NCBI RefSeq assembly: GCF_027172205.1 | Contig: NC_070619.1 | Coordinates: 630,001-694,000, forward strand | DNA: 64,000 nucleotides | Origin: Podarcis raffonei | Taxonomy: Eukaryota; Chordata; Lepidosauria; Squamata; Lacertidae | Direction of reading: 5' to 3' | Part shown: one piece after another, positions 32,393-43,651 of the stretch | Layout of the letters: each line of letters begins with the position of its first letter | Numbering within the stretch: position 1 is the first letter of the stretch | Translations under genes and position numbers: made by a program | The notes under the pieces: generated by a model | The model's database searches: none | Seen by the model: only the letters and a program-made list of their open reading frames with translations | What the model was told of the DNA's origin: nothing

Positions 32393-33221
32393 GTAAGGGG
32401 GATGCAAAGCGGGGGGCTGGGCTGGGGCCTGGGGGGAGGGCTTTATTTGGGGGAGGTCGGGGGTTCCTCTGGGGTCGCCCTCTCCGCAGCCGCCCGTCCA
32501 TCTGCATGCAAGCGACCCCCTCCCCGGGGATGCGTAAAAATATTCTCCCCTCGCGCCCCGGATGCATTTTGGGGGGGCTGCGAGGGATGACGCGAGTGAT
32601 GCAGGCAAGCCAGCGGGGGGGGGGGCGCTGTTGGAGGAAAAGGGTGGGGAGGGGGCTCGGGCACCTGCATTGCCCCCCATTGAATGTCCTCATTCGGGGG
32701 ACTCTTGGCGGGGGAGCAGAAGCAGCCGCAACATCTCCCATTTGGGGGCAGCAGGAAAGGGTCCCCTCCGCGCACTGCAGAAAGGGGGGGCCCCAAACAC
32801 AAGACGCCGCACCCCATAGCCTAGCTGCCTGCCATTGAGGAGGGACAGCCGGCTGCCCCCAGGTGGGGGGCAAAGGGGGCGGAAGCTGCAGCAGCTCCCT
32901 CTTCCCCTGCTCATGGAGGTTCTCTTTGGAGAGACCTGGCCGCATCTGGCTCAACAGCTCTCCCCCTCTCCCCCCCCCCCACTGAACCGCCCTGGACCTG
33001 GAGGCTGCCGGCCAGTGTTGGTTGTGTGGCTTCTCCCCTTGGGGTGCCTCCATCCTTCGAGTGGGCAAGAGAAGGACATGGGGTGACCCTTGGAGATAGA
33101 AACAGCAGCCCCCGCCAGGGCCAGGAGAGGGGCTATCTGAGGCCACAAAGGCAGCTGCTGCCTTTGCTGCCAAGTGTCCCAGCACGGACTGGCAGCAGCG
33201 GCTGTGTGTGATTTCTGACAG

Positions 33222-33257
33222 AGAGGTGCCGCTGAGGAACCTCTTCCTAAAGATCAG
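33222..33257 (+). other. DIRAS1: Possible alternative 36-bp non-coding exon of DIRAS1
   Basis: TGTGATTTCTGACAG| precedes and AGATCAG|GTAAGATG follows a 36-base block, so both splice signals look good. No coding content or conservation can be judged from one sequence. Confidence 0.25.
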
Positions 33258-33724
33258 GTAAGATGCTGGTCCTCATGATTTGGGAAGGAAACCAAGCCCA
33301 GCCCCTGCTCTGACTGGCTCAGGGTCACATAGGAGCCCCCCACCTGCAGGAAGGCAGGGGGGCAGCAGGCCTCTCCCCCCCCATGCTATCCCAACTGGGA
33401 CTTGGAGGCAGACTGCTTCTGGGCCTCCACAGATGGCCTTTCTCTCCTCCGTGAACTTGGCTGGTTCTGTTCAAAGAAGGGCGCCCTGGGCTGGGTCAGC
33501 CTCCTCTTTGTCACAGGCCCCACCCCTAGAGACCCCCCCATGGCCCTCTCCCTCCCACCCCCTCCAATGCCAGTTTGTGAGTGACAGCCCTTGATAGCTC
33601 TACTCCCCCCCCCCCCCGCTGCCTCTCCTGCATTACTTTTCCTGATCCCCTTTCACAGCTGCTCAAGCTGGTGGCTGTCATGAAATCTTGTGGCAGTGAG
33701 TTCCGCAGCACGTGCGAAGAAGTC

Positions 33725-33785
33725 CTCCTTGCAATGCAGGGGGTTGGACTAGACGGCTCTTGGGGTCCCTTCCAACTCTACAATA
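33725..33785 (+). mobile_element. CR1 3' tail
   Basis: ATGCAGGGGGTTGGACTAGA followed by GGGGTCCCTTCCAACTCTAC. Confidence 0.75.
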
Positions 33786-34475
33786 GGAGAAAAACCTATT
33801 TCTCTATCTGCTTTTCCCACCCCTCTTGCCCTATCCTCTGTCCCAGAAGCATTTTCCTTGCAGGGAGCTATCTGTGGTGCCGGATTCTTCACAGGGTCCT
33901 CTTAGGAGAGTTTCCCAGCACCCATCCAGATCCTTTGGCCCTCATTTTTCTGCCGCAAAATGCCGCGTTTGCACCCACATTTAACCTTGACATCCAGAGG
34001 TTTTGCCTGCCAGTCCCAGCAGCCAGAGAAGAAGAAGAAGATGGTGATACAGACACTCTGCTTGAGCTCAGAGGCATTGTTGTTCTCCCAAACAGCAATC
34101 CCAACAAAGCCAGAAGGAGCAGGGAGCAATTCAGGTGGATAAGAGAAATCGGATCTGCAAGAAGCATTTAAATCGCTCTTGATTTTTTAATCCGGGGGAG
34201 GGGAGGGGGACGGCGACTGAATGTTATGTCAACAGGTCCCCACTTTGGGGTAGGGGGAGCGTTAATGAGCGCCTGAAGACCCCCTTTCCCCTTCCAGGAG
34301 GCCGATCTCTTGGCTGGCCTCCCTCTCTCGCAGCCCTGGGGCTTCTGAGGGCGCAAAAGCTCTCCCTCGCCCGAGAGCTGAGAGCGAAACTCCTGCTCCG
34401 TAATTAATTGCTCCTGAATGGGGTCCAAGATCTGGCCCGAAACATTGCAGTGCCTCTGCTTGCGTTGCAGTGCAA

Positions 34476-34476
<1 letters not shown>

Positions 34477-34521
<45 letters not shown>
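34477..34521 (+). repeat. (CTG)15, uninterrupted, in DIRAS1 intron 1
   Basis: Fifteen perfect CTG units. A (CAT)n run follows at about 34609-34636. Poly-Leu, poly-Cys or poly-Ala/Ser/Gln open frames here are artefacts of the repeat. Confidence 0.95.
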
Positions 34522-34522
<1 letters not shown>

Positions 34523-35084
34523 GGTGCCCTGCAAATCTCAGCACCCCTTTTGTGCAGCGGGAAAGTGCATGCCAAGAGTGGCTGGGTAAGCCAGCCAAAT
34601 GGATGAGGTATCATCATCATCATCATCATCATCATCTTGCTGGACCCCTCAAGAGTTAGTGAGCAGAGGCGGAAAGGCTTGCAGAACTAACTCCGGGACC
34701 TTCATTCCAGCTCACTCCTGGAGGGCGCAGTTGGTGCCGGGGCCCCTCAGAGGACCTGTAGACCAGCCCTTGCTTGCTGGAGCCTCCTGTAGAGGAAGGG
34801 ACAGGATCCGCCACTCGGATCCTGACTCTGTACAGCTTTTGGGGCAATGCTGAGCCAAACGCCACTTAGCCTGCCCTGGTCACTGCCTACATCCCTTAGG
34901 CAGGACGAAGAGGACTAGAATATTGCTGATTTTTACAGGAAGGTCCTCTTCTTAGTTGCAGAGCAGATGCTCTGCAGGCAGAAGTTCCCTGCACCCTCTG
35001 AGAGGCTGTCAGCCTGAAACTCTGCAACGGATTTCTTTGGACGGTGGCAGACTCTCATTCATCTGCCAGACAGGTGCAATGCCA

Positions 35085-35155
35085 TCTCTGCATTGCAAGG
35101 GGTTGGGCTGGATGACCCCTGGTGGTCCCTTCTAACTCTGCGATTCTGATTTTCA
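35085..35155 (+). mobile_element. CR1 3' tail
   Basis: TTGCAAGGGGTTGGGCTGGA followed by GGTCCCTTCTAACTCTGCGA. Confidence 0.7.
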
Positions 35156-35973
35156 GAGCTGTTGCTACCCAGCCAAAATGTCTGGGCCGTGTTCCAGGCA
35201 GATAGGGAAGGGGTTCAGCCCAAGACCCCTGGCTCCCCCTCTTCCCAAATTAAATCCGGCTGCCTTGCTGGACTGTGGTGATATCACTGCAGGGAAGTCA
35301 CTGGACTCACACATTCATGCACTGAGAGTGCCCACCTCTCAGGACTGTTGTGCATTTGAGTCCCCCTCAAGGACACATAAGAGGAAGTCCATCTTGACAC
35401 AGAACAGAGTTAATCTGTGGAACTCCCTCCCACAGGATTGGGCAAATTCATGGTGGAAAATGAGGCTGCTGTGATGATGGCGGCGGCGGCTTTTTCCAGC
35501 TGGAACTCTCAGGGGGGCGCCATTGCCAGGCTCAGAGGGAGGCATTCATGGAGACTTCCAGCACCTCCTTTTCTAGAAAAATAGCACAGATTATTATTGT
35601 TTACTAAGTTTGTATGCCATGCTTTATCTGAAGATCACAGGGGGGCGGGGTTCATAACATAAAAATGCAAAATGAGAACACAAAATACATAATAAAACGA
35701 AAATGAACCAATAATACCCCCTCCCACAACACATTTAAAAAGGCATCAGATGTCAATCAGCCAAAGGCCTGGAAGAAGAGGAATATTTTTGTCTAGTGCC
35801 TAAAGATCTATAATGAAGATGCCAATTGAGCTTCGCTGGGGAGAGCGTCCCACAAACGGGGAGCCACTGCAGAAAAGGTCCCGTTCTCTGGACCTCTTGT
35901 GGAAGGAGGCTCATGAAGAAGGGCCTCAGAGGATGATCTTAGGGTCCCAGTCGGTTGATATGGAGAGAGGCAG

Positions 35974-36066
35974 CCATAGAATCATAGAATTGTAGAGTTG
36001 AAAGGGATCCCAAGGGTCATCTAGTCTAACCCCCTGCAATGCAGGAATCTGAGCTAAAGCACCCTT
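35974..36066 (-). mobile_element. CR1 3' tail inserted in the L2
   Basis: ATAGAATCATAGAATTGTAG to CAATGCAGGAATCTGAGCTA is a minus CR1 end, and L2 sequence resumes on both sides. Confidence 0.8.
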
Positions 36067-36972
36067 GAGGTATTGCGATCCTGAGTCATTTAAGGCTTTA
36101 TAGGTCAAAACCAACACTTTGAACTGGGCCTGGAAACTAATTTGCAGCCGGTGCAGTCAGACCAGGATCAGTGTAAGATGCTCAAACCATCTTGCTCCAG
36201 TCAGCAACCTGGCTGCTGAATTCTGCACCAGCTGAAGTTTCTGAACCGTCTTCAGAGGAAGCCCTACGTATAATGCACTGCAGTAGTCTAACCTTGAGGT
36301 TGCCAGAGCATAGACAACAGCAGGCTCTCTCTGTCCAGATAGGGTGTAGCTGGGCCACCAGCTGAAGCTGATGGAAGGCACTGTGGGCCACTGAGGCCAC
36401 CTGAGCCTCGAGCGACAGCAAAGGATCCAGGAGGACCCCCAAGCTATGAACCTGCTCCTTCAGAGGAAGTGTAACCCCATCCAGAGCAGGCAATCTCCTG
36501 CCCATCTGGTCTAGGGAACCCCCCACTAACAGCCCCTCCAGCTTATCTGGATTGAGCTTCAGTTTGTTGGCTCTCATCCAGTCTGTGAGGCAAGACACTG
36601 GTCCAGCATTTCCACTGTCTCACCTGCAGATGTAAAGGGGAAGTAGAGTTGAGTGTCATCAGCATACTGCTGACAACATACTCCAAACCTCCAGATAACC
36701 CTACCCAGCAGTTTCATGTAGGATTGAGCCCTGCGAAACCCCACATTGAAGGTTCCACAGGGCTGAAAAGCATTTCCCAAGTAACACCCTCTGGGAACGA
36801 ACATCCAAGTAGGACTGGAACCACCACAGAGGAGTCCCACCCACCCCAGACTCAGACAGCCATCCTAGAAGGAGACCCTAGTTGATGGAATCAAAAGCCG
36901 CTGAGAGGTGGAGGAGAATTGAGAGGGACACATTTCCCCGTCTGTCTCCTAACAAATGTCATCATGCAGGGT

Positions 36973-37325
36973 GAAACTGTGGTCTAAACCAATGAGCCTT
37001 GGACTTGCTGCTCAGAAGGTCGGCGGTTCAAATCCCTGCGACGGGGTGAGCTCCCATTGCTCAGTCCCTGCTGCTGCCAACCTAGCAGTTCGAAAGCACA
37101 TCAAAGTGCAAGTAAATAAATAGGTACCACTCCGGCGGGAAGGTAAACAGTGTTTCCGTTCACTGCTCTGGTTTCGCCAGAAGCAGCTTAGTCCTGCTGG
37201 TCACATGACCTGGAAAAACTGTCTGTGGACAAACATCGACTCCCTTGTCCAGTAAAGCAAGATGAGCGCCGCAATCCCAGAGTCGTTTGTGACTGGATTT
37301 AACTGTCAGGGGTCCTTGACCTTTA
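36973..37325 (+). mobile_element. tRNA-derived SINE (GTCGGCGGTTCAAATCC type) inserted in the L2
   Basis: The head has CAGAAGGTCGGCGGTTCAAA (B box). The body has CCTAGCAGTTCGAAAGCACA, GGCGGGAAGGTAAACAGTGT and CAGGGGTCCTTGACCTTTAG at the end. Antisense copies of the same family are at 40247-40582 and 57443-57797, each next to a (TTA)n run. Confidence 0.85.
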
Positions 37326-38454
37326 GGGTGACCAAAGCAGTTTCTGTGCCAAAACTGGCCTAAGCCCCAATGGAAATGGATCCAGAAAATCAGTTTCCTC
37401 CAAGAGTGCATGGATCTGGTCTGTGATCACCTGCTCTAGAACCTTGCCCAAGAAAGGGAGATGAGCAACTGACTGGTAGTTAGTTAGGTTTTCTGAACAG
37501 GGATGGTTTCTTAAGAAGTGGTTTTACCACGGCCTCCTTCAAGCAGGCAGGGACCACCCCCTCTCCTAAAGAGACCTTGATCACCTCCCTGGCCCAGCCA
37601 GCTGTTCCCTCCCTACTGGTTTCTGTCAGCCAAGGGGCCAAAGCGCAAGTGGTCTCCCTGACTGATCCAAGCTCCTCAGGCCTTGCAAACTGAAACTCGT
37701 TCAACACAACAGGCCTAGACTGTGCTCTGGACCCCCATGAGATTCATCTGCTATAACAGCAGTCAAGGTCTTGGTGGAGGCAAGCAATTTTATCCTCAAA
37801 ATGCTTTGCAGCCAAGTCACAGGGAGTTGCCGCTGGCTCTGTCACCTCCTTTGGGCCAGCCTGTAAAAGGCCCCGTACAGCCCGGAAGAGCTCTGCCGGA
37901 CGACATGAGGAGGATGCCATGAGAGCAGCAAAGTCGGCCTCCTTTTCTGCCTTCACTGCTACTAGGCAGGCTCAGTAAGGAGCCCTTACCAGTGTTTGGT
38001 TGCATTCATTCGCATCTTTCCTCCCCTTGCGTTCAAGCCGTCTCCCAGCTTGTTTCCTCGCCCTAAGCTCTGGAGGATACCAGGGGACCAATCGGGCTCC
38101 CCAAAGTGGGAGAGGGCGCTCAGGGGCAATCGTGTCAATAGCCTGAGCCGCTCAGGTGTTCCAGAGGTCGGCCAGGGCTTCAAAAGGAGCATCAGCCATA
38201 TCAGCCAGAAATGCCCCCCCCTTGAGCTGTTTGGAATCCCACTGGATCCATCAGCCTCCGAGGGCGGACCTTCCTAAGAGGTCCCCTGCCTCTGTGGAGG
38301 GGAAAAGGTGCTGGCAGCCTAAATCTCACAGGAAAGCTATCTGCAAGTATCTCAGGAGCTGTCCTATGGAAGAGGGAGCAAGCTTGTTTTTTTCCTGCTC
38401 TGGAAGGTAGGACTCGAACGCATAGCTTCACATTACAGGAAGGGAGATGCTGAC

Positions 38455-38655
38455 TCACCCTCAGGAAGAACTCTCTCTTAGGAAGAGCTTTTCTACCATG
38501 GAAAGGAGGTGGTGGCCTCTCCTTCCTTGGAGGTTTTTAAGCAGAGATTGGATGGCCATCTGTCCTGGAGGCTTTAGCTGAGTTTCCTGCATTGCAGGGG
38601 GTTCGGCTGGATGACCCTCAGGGGTCCCTTCCATTTTTATGGTTCTATGATTCTA
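38455..38655 (+). mobile_element. CR1 3' end inserted in the L2
   Basis: AAGAGCTTTTCTACCATGGA, GGAGGTTTTTAAGCAGAGAT and TTGCAGGGGGTTCGGCTGGA lead to two TTCTATGA octamer units, the CR1 hallmark. Confidence 0.85.
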
Positions 38656-39774
38656 TGATTCCACGAAGTGATCTGGCCATGACGAGGGACTGGCATCAAC
38701 ACCCTCCATTTTCAGATCACCCTGTCTAGTCAAGAGAGCAAGGAGCAGTGTGTTGGGCTCGGGACATCATGTTGTCACAGCCCCATGGCAGCCACAGAGT
38801 CCTGAGCCCCCCAGAGCTGGTTGCCTCAGCATGGATGGTCAAGTTTGGGGTCCTCCACACCCCCTCCAAGACTCTGCCAGCTCAGACAGGGAGACTGGCG
38901 GGCGATAAAGCAGCACAATCCCAAATCTGTCCAGCCCCAGGAACACCCACTCTAGATCTCCCCCAAACTGGACACTCTCACACACGGAGAGAATTCCTCT
39001 AGGCCATGGCCAGTTCCCCTCCCTGACCCCCAGGTCTCGCCAGATGCTGCACACAGGACCCAGGTGGGCACAGTGGGGTGAGACCAATGCCCAGGCCAGA
39101 TGGGCCACAGTCAGATCACGAACGAGGGGGTCTTAGTCCAAGCCAACCTGGCATTCAGCAGCCACAGACGGGGGGGGGGGGGGCGCTTCGAGTTAGGGGG
39201 GTTGGGGCGGGGTAGCTGAGCCCCCAATTCCCAGAGCTCCCCCAAACAGCGGCAAGCCACTCAGCCACCAGGATTGCAAAAGACCAGCTCCGCTCAATTG
39301 CTCTTGCTGGTGTGTCCAGGGTGCCATATGGTCGCCCGGCAGCTCTGTCCAGAAATAGCACGGTATGCTGATCCTATTATGGGATGTCCACCTGGGGCAG
39401 CCAAGCCGAGTCTGCTCTCGGCCTCCGCCAAGGCCTGATCCTGCAACCAAGGACAGCTGGCATCCGGTGTCCGAGGGCTCAGCTGGGCATGGGGAGAGAA
39501 AGCAGCCCAGATTTTGAGAGCGGGAGAGGACAGCTTGCCTTTGGCACAGGCAGGCTCTTGGTCCAGGAAGCCCAGTGATGCCCACACAGGCCAGCAGCAG
39601 CTCTCGGGGTTTCAGACTCAAGGAGACGTCCCCCGCCTGGAGACACCACCTGGGAACTGTTTTGGAGGAGGAGCACTCACACCAGGAATCGAACCCAAGC
39701 CTCTGCTCGAAGCACCAGAGGAGAAAAAGGAGAGAGTGTGGCCTAGTGGGAAGGGTAGGGCAAGAATGATGTTG

Positions 39775-39888
39775 AGGGTCATCCAGTCCAAGGCAGGAAT
39801 ATGCAGCTGTCTCATACGGGGATCAAACCCGCAACCTTGGCATTATCAGCACCATGCTGTGATCAACTGAACTATCCAGGCTGGTGGA
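39775..39888 (-). mobile_element. tRNA-Ile-derived SINE with CR1-like tail, minus
   Basis: ATACGGGGATCAAACCCGCA, ACCTTGGCATTATCAGCACC and ATGCTGTGATCAACTGAACT are the complement of a tRNA-Ile-like head. GGGTCATCCAGTCCAAGG is the CR1 part. Confidence 0.75.
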
Positions 39889-39991
39889 GGGCACTGGTTA
39901 GCCTAGATGGGTTTCGCACCCGTGCCCCTACAATAGCCGTGCAGGCGTGGGAGACAGGAGTGCTGGTTGGGAGCTACTTACGACAGGTTTC

Positions 39992-40130
39992 TATAGAATT
40001 GTAGCGTTTGGAGGGATCCCCAGGGTCATCTAGTTCAACCCCCTGCAGTGCAGTAATCATTTGCCCAACATGGGACTTGAACCCACAACCCCGTGATGAA
40101 GAGTCTCATGCTCTACTGACTGAGCTATCC
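39992..40130 (-). mobile_element. tRNA-Lys-derived SINE with CR1-like tail, minus
   Basis: GCCCAACATGGGACTTGAAC and AGAGTCTCATGCTCTACTGA are the complement of a tRNA-Lys(CTT)-like head. TTGTAGCGTTTGGAGGGATC is the CR1 part. Confidence 0.78.
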
Positions 40131-40199
40131 ATTGTGACCATCCCAGAGATCTGTGGATGATGGGTGGTATACGCATAATAATGGTCATGATAACAACAA

Positions 40200-40246
<47 letters not shown>

Positions 40247-40582
40247 GGGTAAAGGGACCCCTGACCATTAGGTCCAGTTGTGGACGACTATGGGATTGCG
40301 GCGCTCATCTCGCTTTATTCGCTGAGGGAGCCGGCGTACAGCTTCAAGGTCATGTGGCCAGCTTGACTAAGCCGCTTCTGGAGAACTAGAGCAGTGCACA
40401 GAAACACCGTTTACCTTCCCGCCAGAGCGGTACCTATTGATCTACTTGCACTGCGTGCTTTTGAACTGCTAGGTTGGCAGGAGCAGGGACCCAGCAACGG
40501 GAGCTCACCCCGTCACGGGGATTCGAACCTCTGACCTTCTGATCGGCAAGTCCTAGGCTCTGTGGTTTAACCACCTGCATCC
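40200..40582 (-). mobile_element. (ATT)n run and tRNA SINE (GGTCGGCGG family), minus
   Basis: (TTA)n at 40200-40246 is followed by AAAGGGACCCCTGACCATTA, CCGTTTACCTTCCCGCCAGA, GGGGATTCGAACCTCTGACC and GGTTTAACCACCTGCATCCC. This is the full complement of the SINE at 36973-37325. Confidence 0.87.
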
Positions 40583-41107
40583 CTCCTCCTCCTCCTCCTC
40601 CTCCTCCTCCTTATTATTATTATTACTACTGTTACTAAACCCGCCAGTGCCTGGTCAGGGAGATGTGTTTCTGGCATTTGACTCCCTTTGCAAAAAAGCC
40701 TATCCTTCCCAAAGAGTCTCTGCCAACTGCTTTTTTACAATCCCACTGAACCTCCCACGTTTGAGAATCCATTTCCCCTTTACATTTCCCCTTCTTTTCT
40801 CCATCATCCACCCATTTCCTTGACAGGAACTAGAGAGGACAAGGCTTTTGGCAGCTGCTATGCTCTGCCCTCTGCCGTCGGAGGCAGGGTATGGCTCTCG
40901 TACCCGGATCCAGCTTTTGGGTTTCCCATGCTGGGCCGCTATGAGAAGAGGTGGCTAGTCTGGGTGCCAGACCCTCCCCTGCGGAGACGTGCTGTGGCAG
41001 CAGAGCCTCCATTCCCAGCTGCAGTCTATCCCCAAAAGCCGGTCGCTGGCAGCTGCAAGTGGGGAGAGAAGTACTGCCGCCCTTAAGTCCCTGCGAGAGG
41101 CTAGGCG

Positions 41108-41300
41108 GGCTCCCTTGGGAGAGCCCCCAGCTCCAGAGGCAGCCTATCTCAACTTCGAGGCTCTCAGGGGGCGTTTGGCCTCTATAGCCCAATCCAGCTG
41201 ACATCCTCATACCAAGGCTGGGACTTCTGGCATTCTACAGCTGCATATTCCTGCATTGCAGGGGGTTGGGGAAGGGTCCCTTCCAACTCCATGATTCAGG
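41108..41300 (+). repeat. Unclassified repeat copy plus CR1 tail
   Basis: CCCCCAGCTCCAGAGGCAGC with TCTATAGCCCAATCCAGC belongs to the family at 13975. CTGCATTGCAGGGGGTTGGG (41250-41300) is a CR1 end. Confidence 0.55.
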
Positions 41301-42425
41301 AAGAGGCTTTTTCTGACACTCCCTGCCTCCTCCTGTGGCGGTGAGTTCCCCTGCCCACTGTGTCTCCCAGGGTCGGGACACCCCCCCCCCCATCAGGGCT
41401 TCTTGTGCCCTGAGAGATGCCTCCAGAGGGCAGAAGACACCTCTCTCTATCTGCCCCCCCCCCCAATTCTGCACTGCGGGTTTTCTCCCTGTTGCCAAGA
41501 CGGCTCCTGCTTTGTGCCGGAATGATGAACCACCCTCCGCTCTTCCCCACCTTCTCCTCTATTGTCAACCCCAGAGAACGACCCAGTTTTTTTGGGGGGG
41601 CAGAAAAAATGGGGGGCAGGAATGAATGGGGAAACAATGAATGGGAAATACAGTCTCTGTGTCTGCTTCCTGCCTTTTCCTCTTCAAGAGGAGCAGCTGC
41701 CAAGGAGGCGAGTCCCCCCTCTTTTTGCAAACGCCTCCCAGAGATTAGTCAATGGGGCTTTTGTGGGGAGGTTGGGTTTTTTTCTGGCAGACAAGCTGCT
41801 GGCTCTTTCTCTCCCCGCCCCCCTGCAATGGTGCCAGCAGGAGAGGTCTGCTCCGAGGGGTTGCCGTAGGGCAGGATCCGTCCTGGCCAAACCCCTGACT
41901 CCATGCAGCTGCCCATGAGAAATTGCAGTATTCTGTTAGGGGGGATTGCTTACCCCAAAATGCACCTATTAGGGGATTACACACTTGAAATGCAGAAATG
42001 TGATGCATTGGACTTAGATGGGGGGGCGGTGGCTGTGAATTAGACCAATGAATTTGGAAGAGGAGGGGGGCTCTTTCACTTTGACCTGCCTTGAATCTTT
42101 GCTGGGGTTGCGGAGGGAGCATATCCTGAGTCTTATTTATCCCATTATTTTATTTATTGCAATTTATATCCCCACTGAAGGGTTGTTTGCATGGTCCTGC
42201 CTCCTCCTTGTTTTAATCACTATTCCTGCATCGCAAGGGGTCGGACTGGAAGACCCCCTATGATTTTGGCCGCTTTTCCAAGCCTGGCAGACGCCTGTGC
42301 CCCTTGTCCCTCCCCCCCCCCGCCTAGCTAACCCCCCTGCTCTGACCGCTATGCCCTGCTGCCTCTGCTCCTTGAGGCTGACCTTGCCTGCCCTTCTCCT
42401 CTCTTCTGGCGCAGGTGCTGCCAAG

Positions 42426-43022
42426 ATGCCTGAGCAGAGCAACGACTACCGGGTGGTGGTGTTTGGCGCGGGGGGCGTGGGCAAGAGCTCTCTGGTGCTG
42501 CGCTTCGTGAAGGGCACCTTCCGCGACACGTACATCCCCACCATTGAGGACACGTACCGGCAGGTGATCAGCTGCGACAAGAGCGTGTGCACGCTGCAGA
42601 TCACCGACACGACGGGCAGCCACCAGTTCCCGGCCATGCAGCGCCTCTCCATCTCCAAGGGCCACGCCTTCGTGCTGGTCTTCTCCATCACCTCGCGCCA
42701 GTCGCTGGAGGAGCTGCGCCCCATCTACCAGCAGATCGTGCACATCAAGGGCAGTGTGGAGAGCATCCCCATCATGCTGGTGGGCAACAAGTGCGACGAG
42801 ACGCAGCGCGAGGTGCCCACGCAGGAGGGAGAGGCCACCGCCAAGGAGTGGAAGTGCGCCTTCATGGAGACCTCTGCCAAGATGAACTACAACGTCAAGG
42901 AGCTCTTCCAGGAGCTGCTCAACCTGGAGAAGAAGCGCAACATGAGTCTCAACATCGACGGCAAGCGCTCCTCCAAGCAGAAGAGGACAGACAAAATCAA
43001 GGGCAAGTGCAGCCTGATGTGA
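42426..43022 (+). CDS. DIRAS1: DIRAS1, Ras-like small GTPase (single coding exon)
   Basis: The 198-residue frame starts at the first ATG after the acceptor (TCTGGCGCAG|GTGCTGCCAAG, exon from 42415) and ends TGA at 43020-43022. GTPase motifs are all present: P-loop GAGGVGKS (14-21), switch I TIEDTYR (39-45), DTTGSHQF (61-68), GNKCD (about 117-121), ETSAK (about 146-150) and a C-terminal CAAX box CSLM (195-198) for prenylation and membrane attachment. The DTTGSHQ motif lacks the catalytic Gln found in Ras (DTAGQE), a known DIRAS trait linked to low GTPase activity. DIRAS1 restrains Ras/MAPK signalling and binds SmgGDS. The sequence is extremely GC-rich at third positions but the protein is intact. 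DIRAS1 and DIRAS2 are close paralogues, and synteny supports DIRAS1. Confidence 0.96.
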   Translation: MPEQSNDYRVVVFGAGGVGKSSLVLRFVKGTFRDTYIPTIEDTYRQVISCDKSVCTLQITDTTGSHQFPAMQRLSISKGHAFVLVFSITSRQSLEELRPIYQQIVHIKGSVESIPIMLVGNKCDETQREVPTQEGEATAKEWKCAFMETSAKMNYNVKELFQELLNLEKKRNMSLNIDGKRSSKQKRTDKIKGKCSLM

Positions 43023-43120
43023 GGAGGCCACGCCCACCCACCAAGCCCCACCCCACCCAGCCCACCGCTTGGCTCCGCCTTCCCTGCTCCTCCTCCTCCT
43101 CCTTGGCGGCGTCCTGGCGG

Positions 43121-43651
43121 CGCTATGGGAACTGTGCCACGTCTCGGTGGCGCTTGGGGAGCTGGACTATATCCCAGCAGCACTATGGGCACTGCACCAC
43201 CTCTTCCTAGCACTGTGGGGACTGTGCTACATCCTGGCAGCGCTATGGGAGCTGTGCTGCATCCTAGTGGTGCTGTGGGCGCTGTAGAGCCTCTTAACAG
43301 CACAATCTGCTACATCTGAGCTGCGCTGTGGGCGCTGCACTGCCTCTCTGCAGGGCTATGGGAGCTGTACGACATCTTGGCAACAATATGGAACTGTGCT
43401 GCCTCCTCGTGGCGCTATGGGCGCTGTAGGGCCTCTGAGCAGCGCAGGGGGAGCTGTCCTACATCTTATCAGCCCTGTGGACGTGGCACTGCATCTCAGC
43501 AGGGCTTGGGGAGTTGTACGACGTCCCGGCAATGCAGCGGGCACTGGGCAGCCTCTCGACAGCACCATGGGAACTGCGCTACGTCCTGTCAGCGCTATGG
43601 GAGCCGCACTGCCTCTCAACAAGGCACTGGGAACCGCAGGATACCTTAGCA
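43121..43651 (+). repeat. 30-bp minisatellite, 18 units, in the DIRAS1 3' UTR
   Basis: Units such as CGCTATGGGAGCTGTGCTGC-ATCCTAGTGG repeat with an almost exact 30-bp period. Fifteen units are 30 bp, two are 29 bp (ending 43412 and 43651), and one is 23 bp (43301-43323). Units are diverged, with alternation between a CTGTGCTACATCC-type and a CTGCACTGCCTC-type. It begins about 100 bp after the DIRAS1 stop, so it is probably transcribed in the 3' UTR. Because the period is a multiple of three, frames stay open on both strands without implying coding. Confidence 0.9.

Larger units (their letters stand above)
35585..39650 (-). mobile_element. Long L2 LINE in antisense, near complete but riddled with insertions
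   Basis: On the minus strand, in 5'-3' order, there is an endonuclease-like part (GLDRFGIVLLYRPP near 38900), a linker (DLAAKHFEDKIACLHQDLD near 37780) and RT blocks (EGVVPACLKEAVVKPLLKKP near 37530; YADDTQLYFPF near 36650). These are followed by MRANKLKLNPDK, then LDPLLSLEAQVASVAHSAFH, then a 3' UTR ending in a TTATTATTG-complement near 35585. Frames are broken by stops and shifts, so this is an old copy. It is interrupted by a CR1 tail (38455-38655), a SINE (36973-37325) and a CR1 tail (35974-36066). Confidence 0.85.
32393..42414 (+). other. DIRAS1: DIRAS1 intron 1 (about 10 kb), repeat-filled
   Basis: Between donor 32393 and acceptor 42414 the sequence holds an L2, several SINEs, CR1 tails and microsatellites, listed separately. 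33290-34180 and 40690-42200 contain no recognised gene. Confidence 0.5.

Noticed and set aside
34408-34659. Poly-Leu / poly-Cys frames, and poly-Gln, poly-Ala and poly-Ser on minus
   Set aside because: All frames of a (CTG)15 microsatellite in an intron, with no supporting gene structure.
42324-43037. 237-codon antisense frame over DIRAS1
   Set aside because: It mirrors the intact GTPase frame. The open antisense follows from GC-rich third positions.
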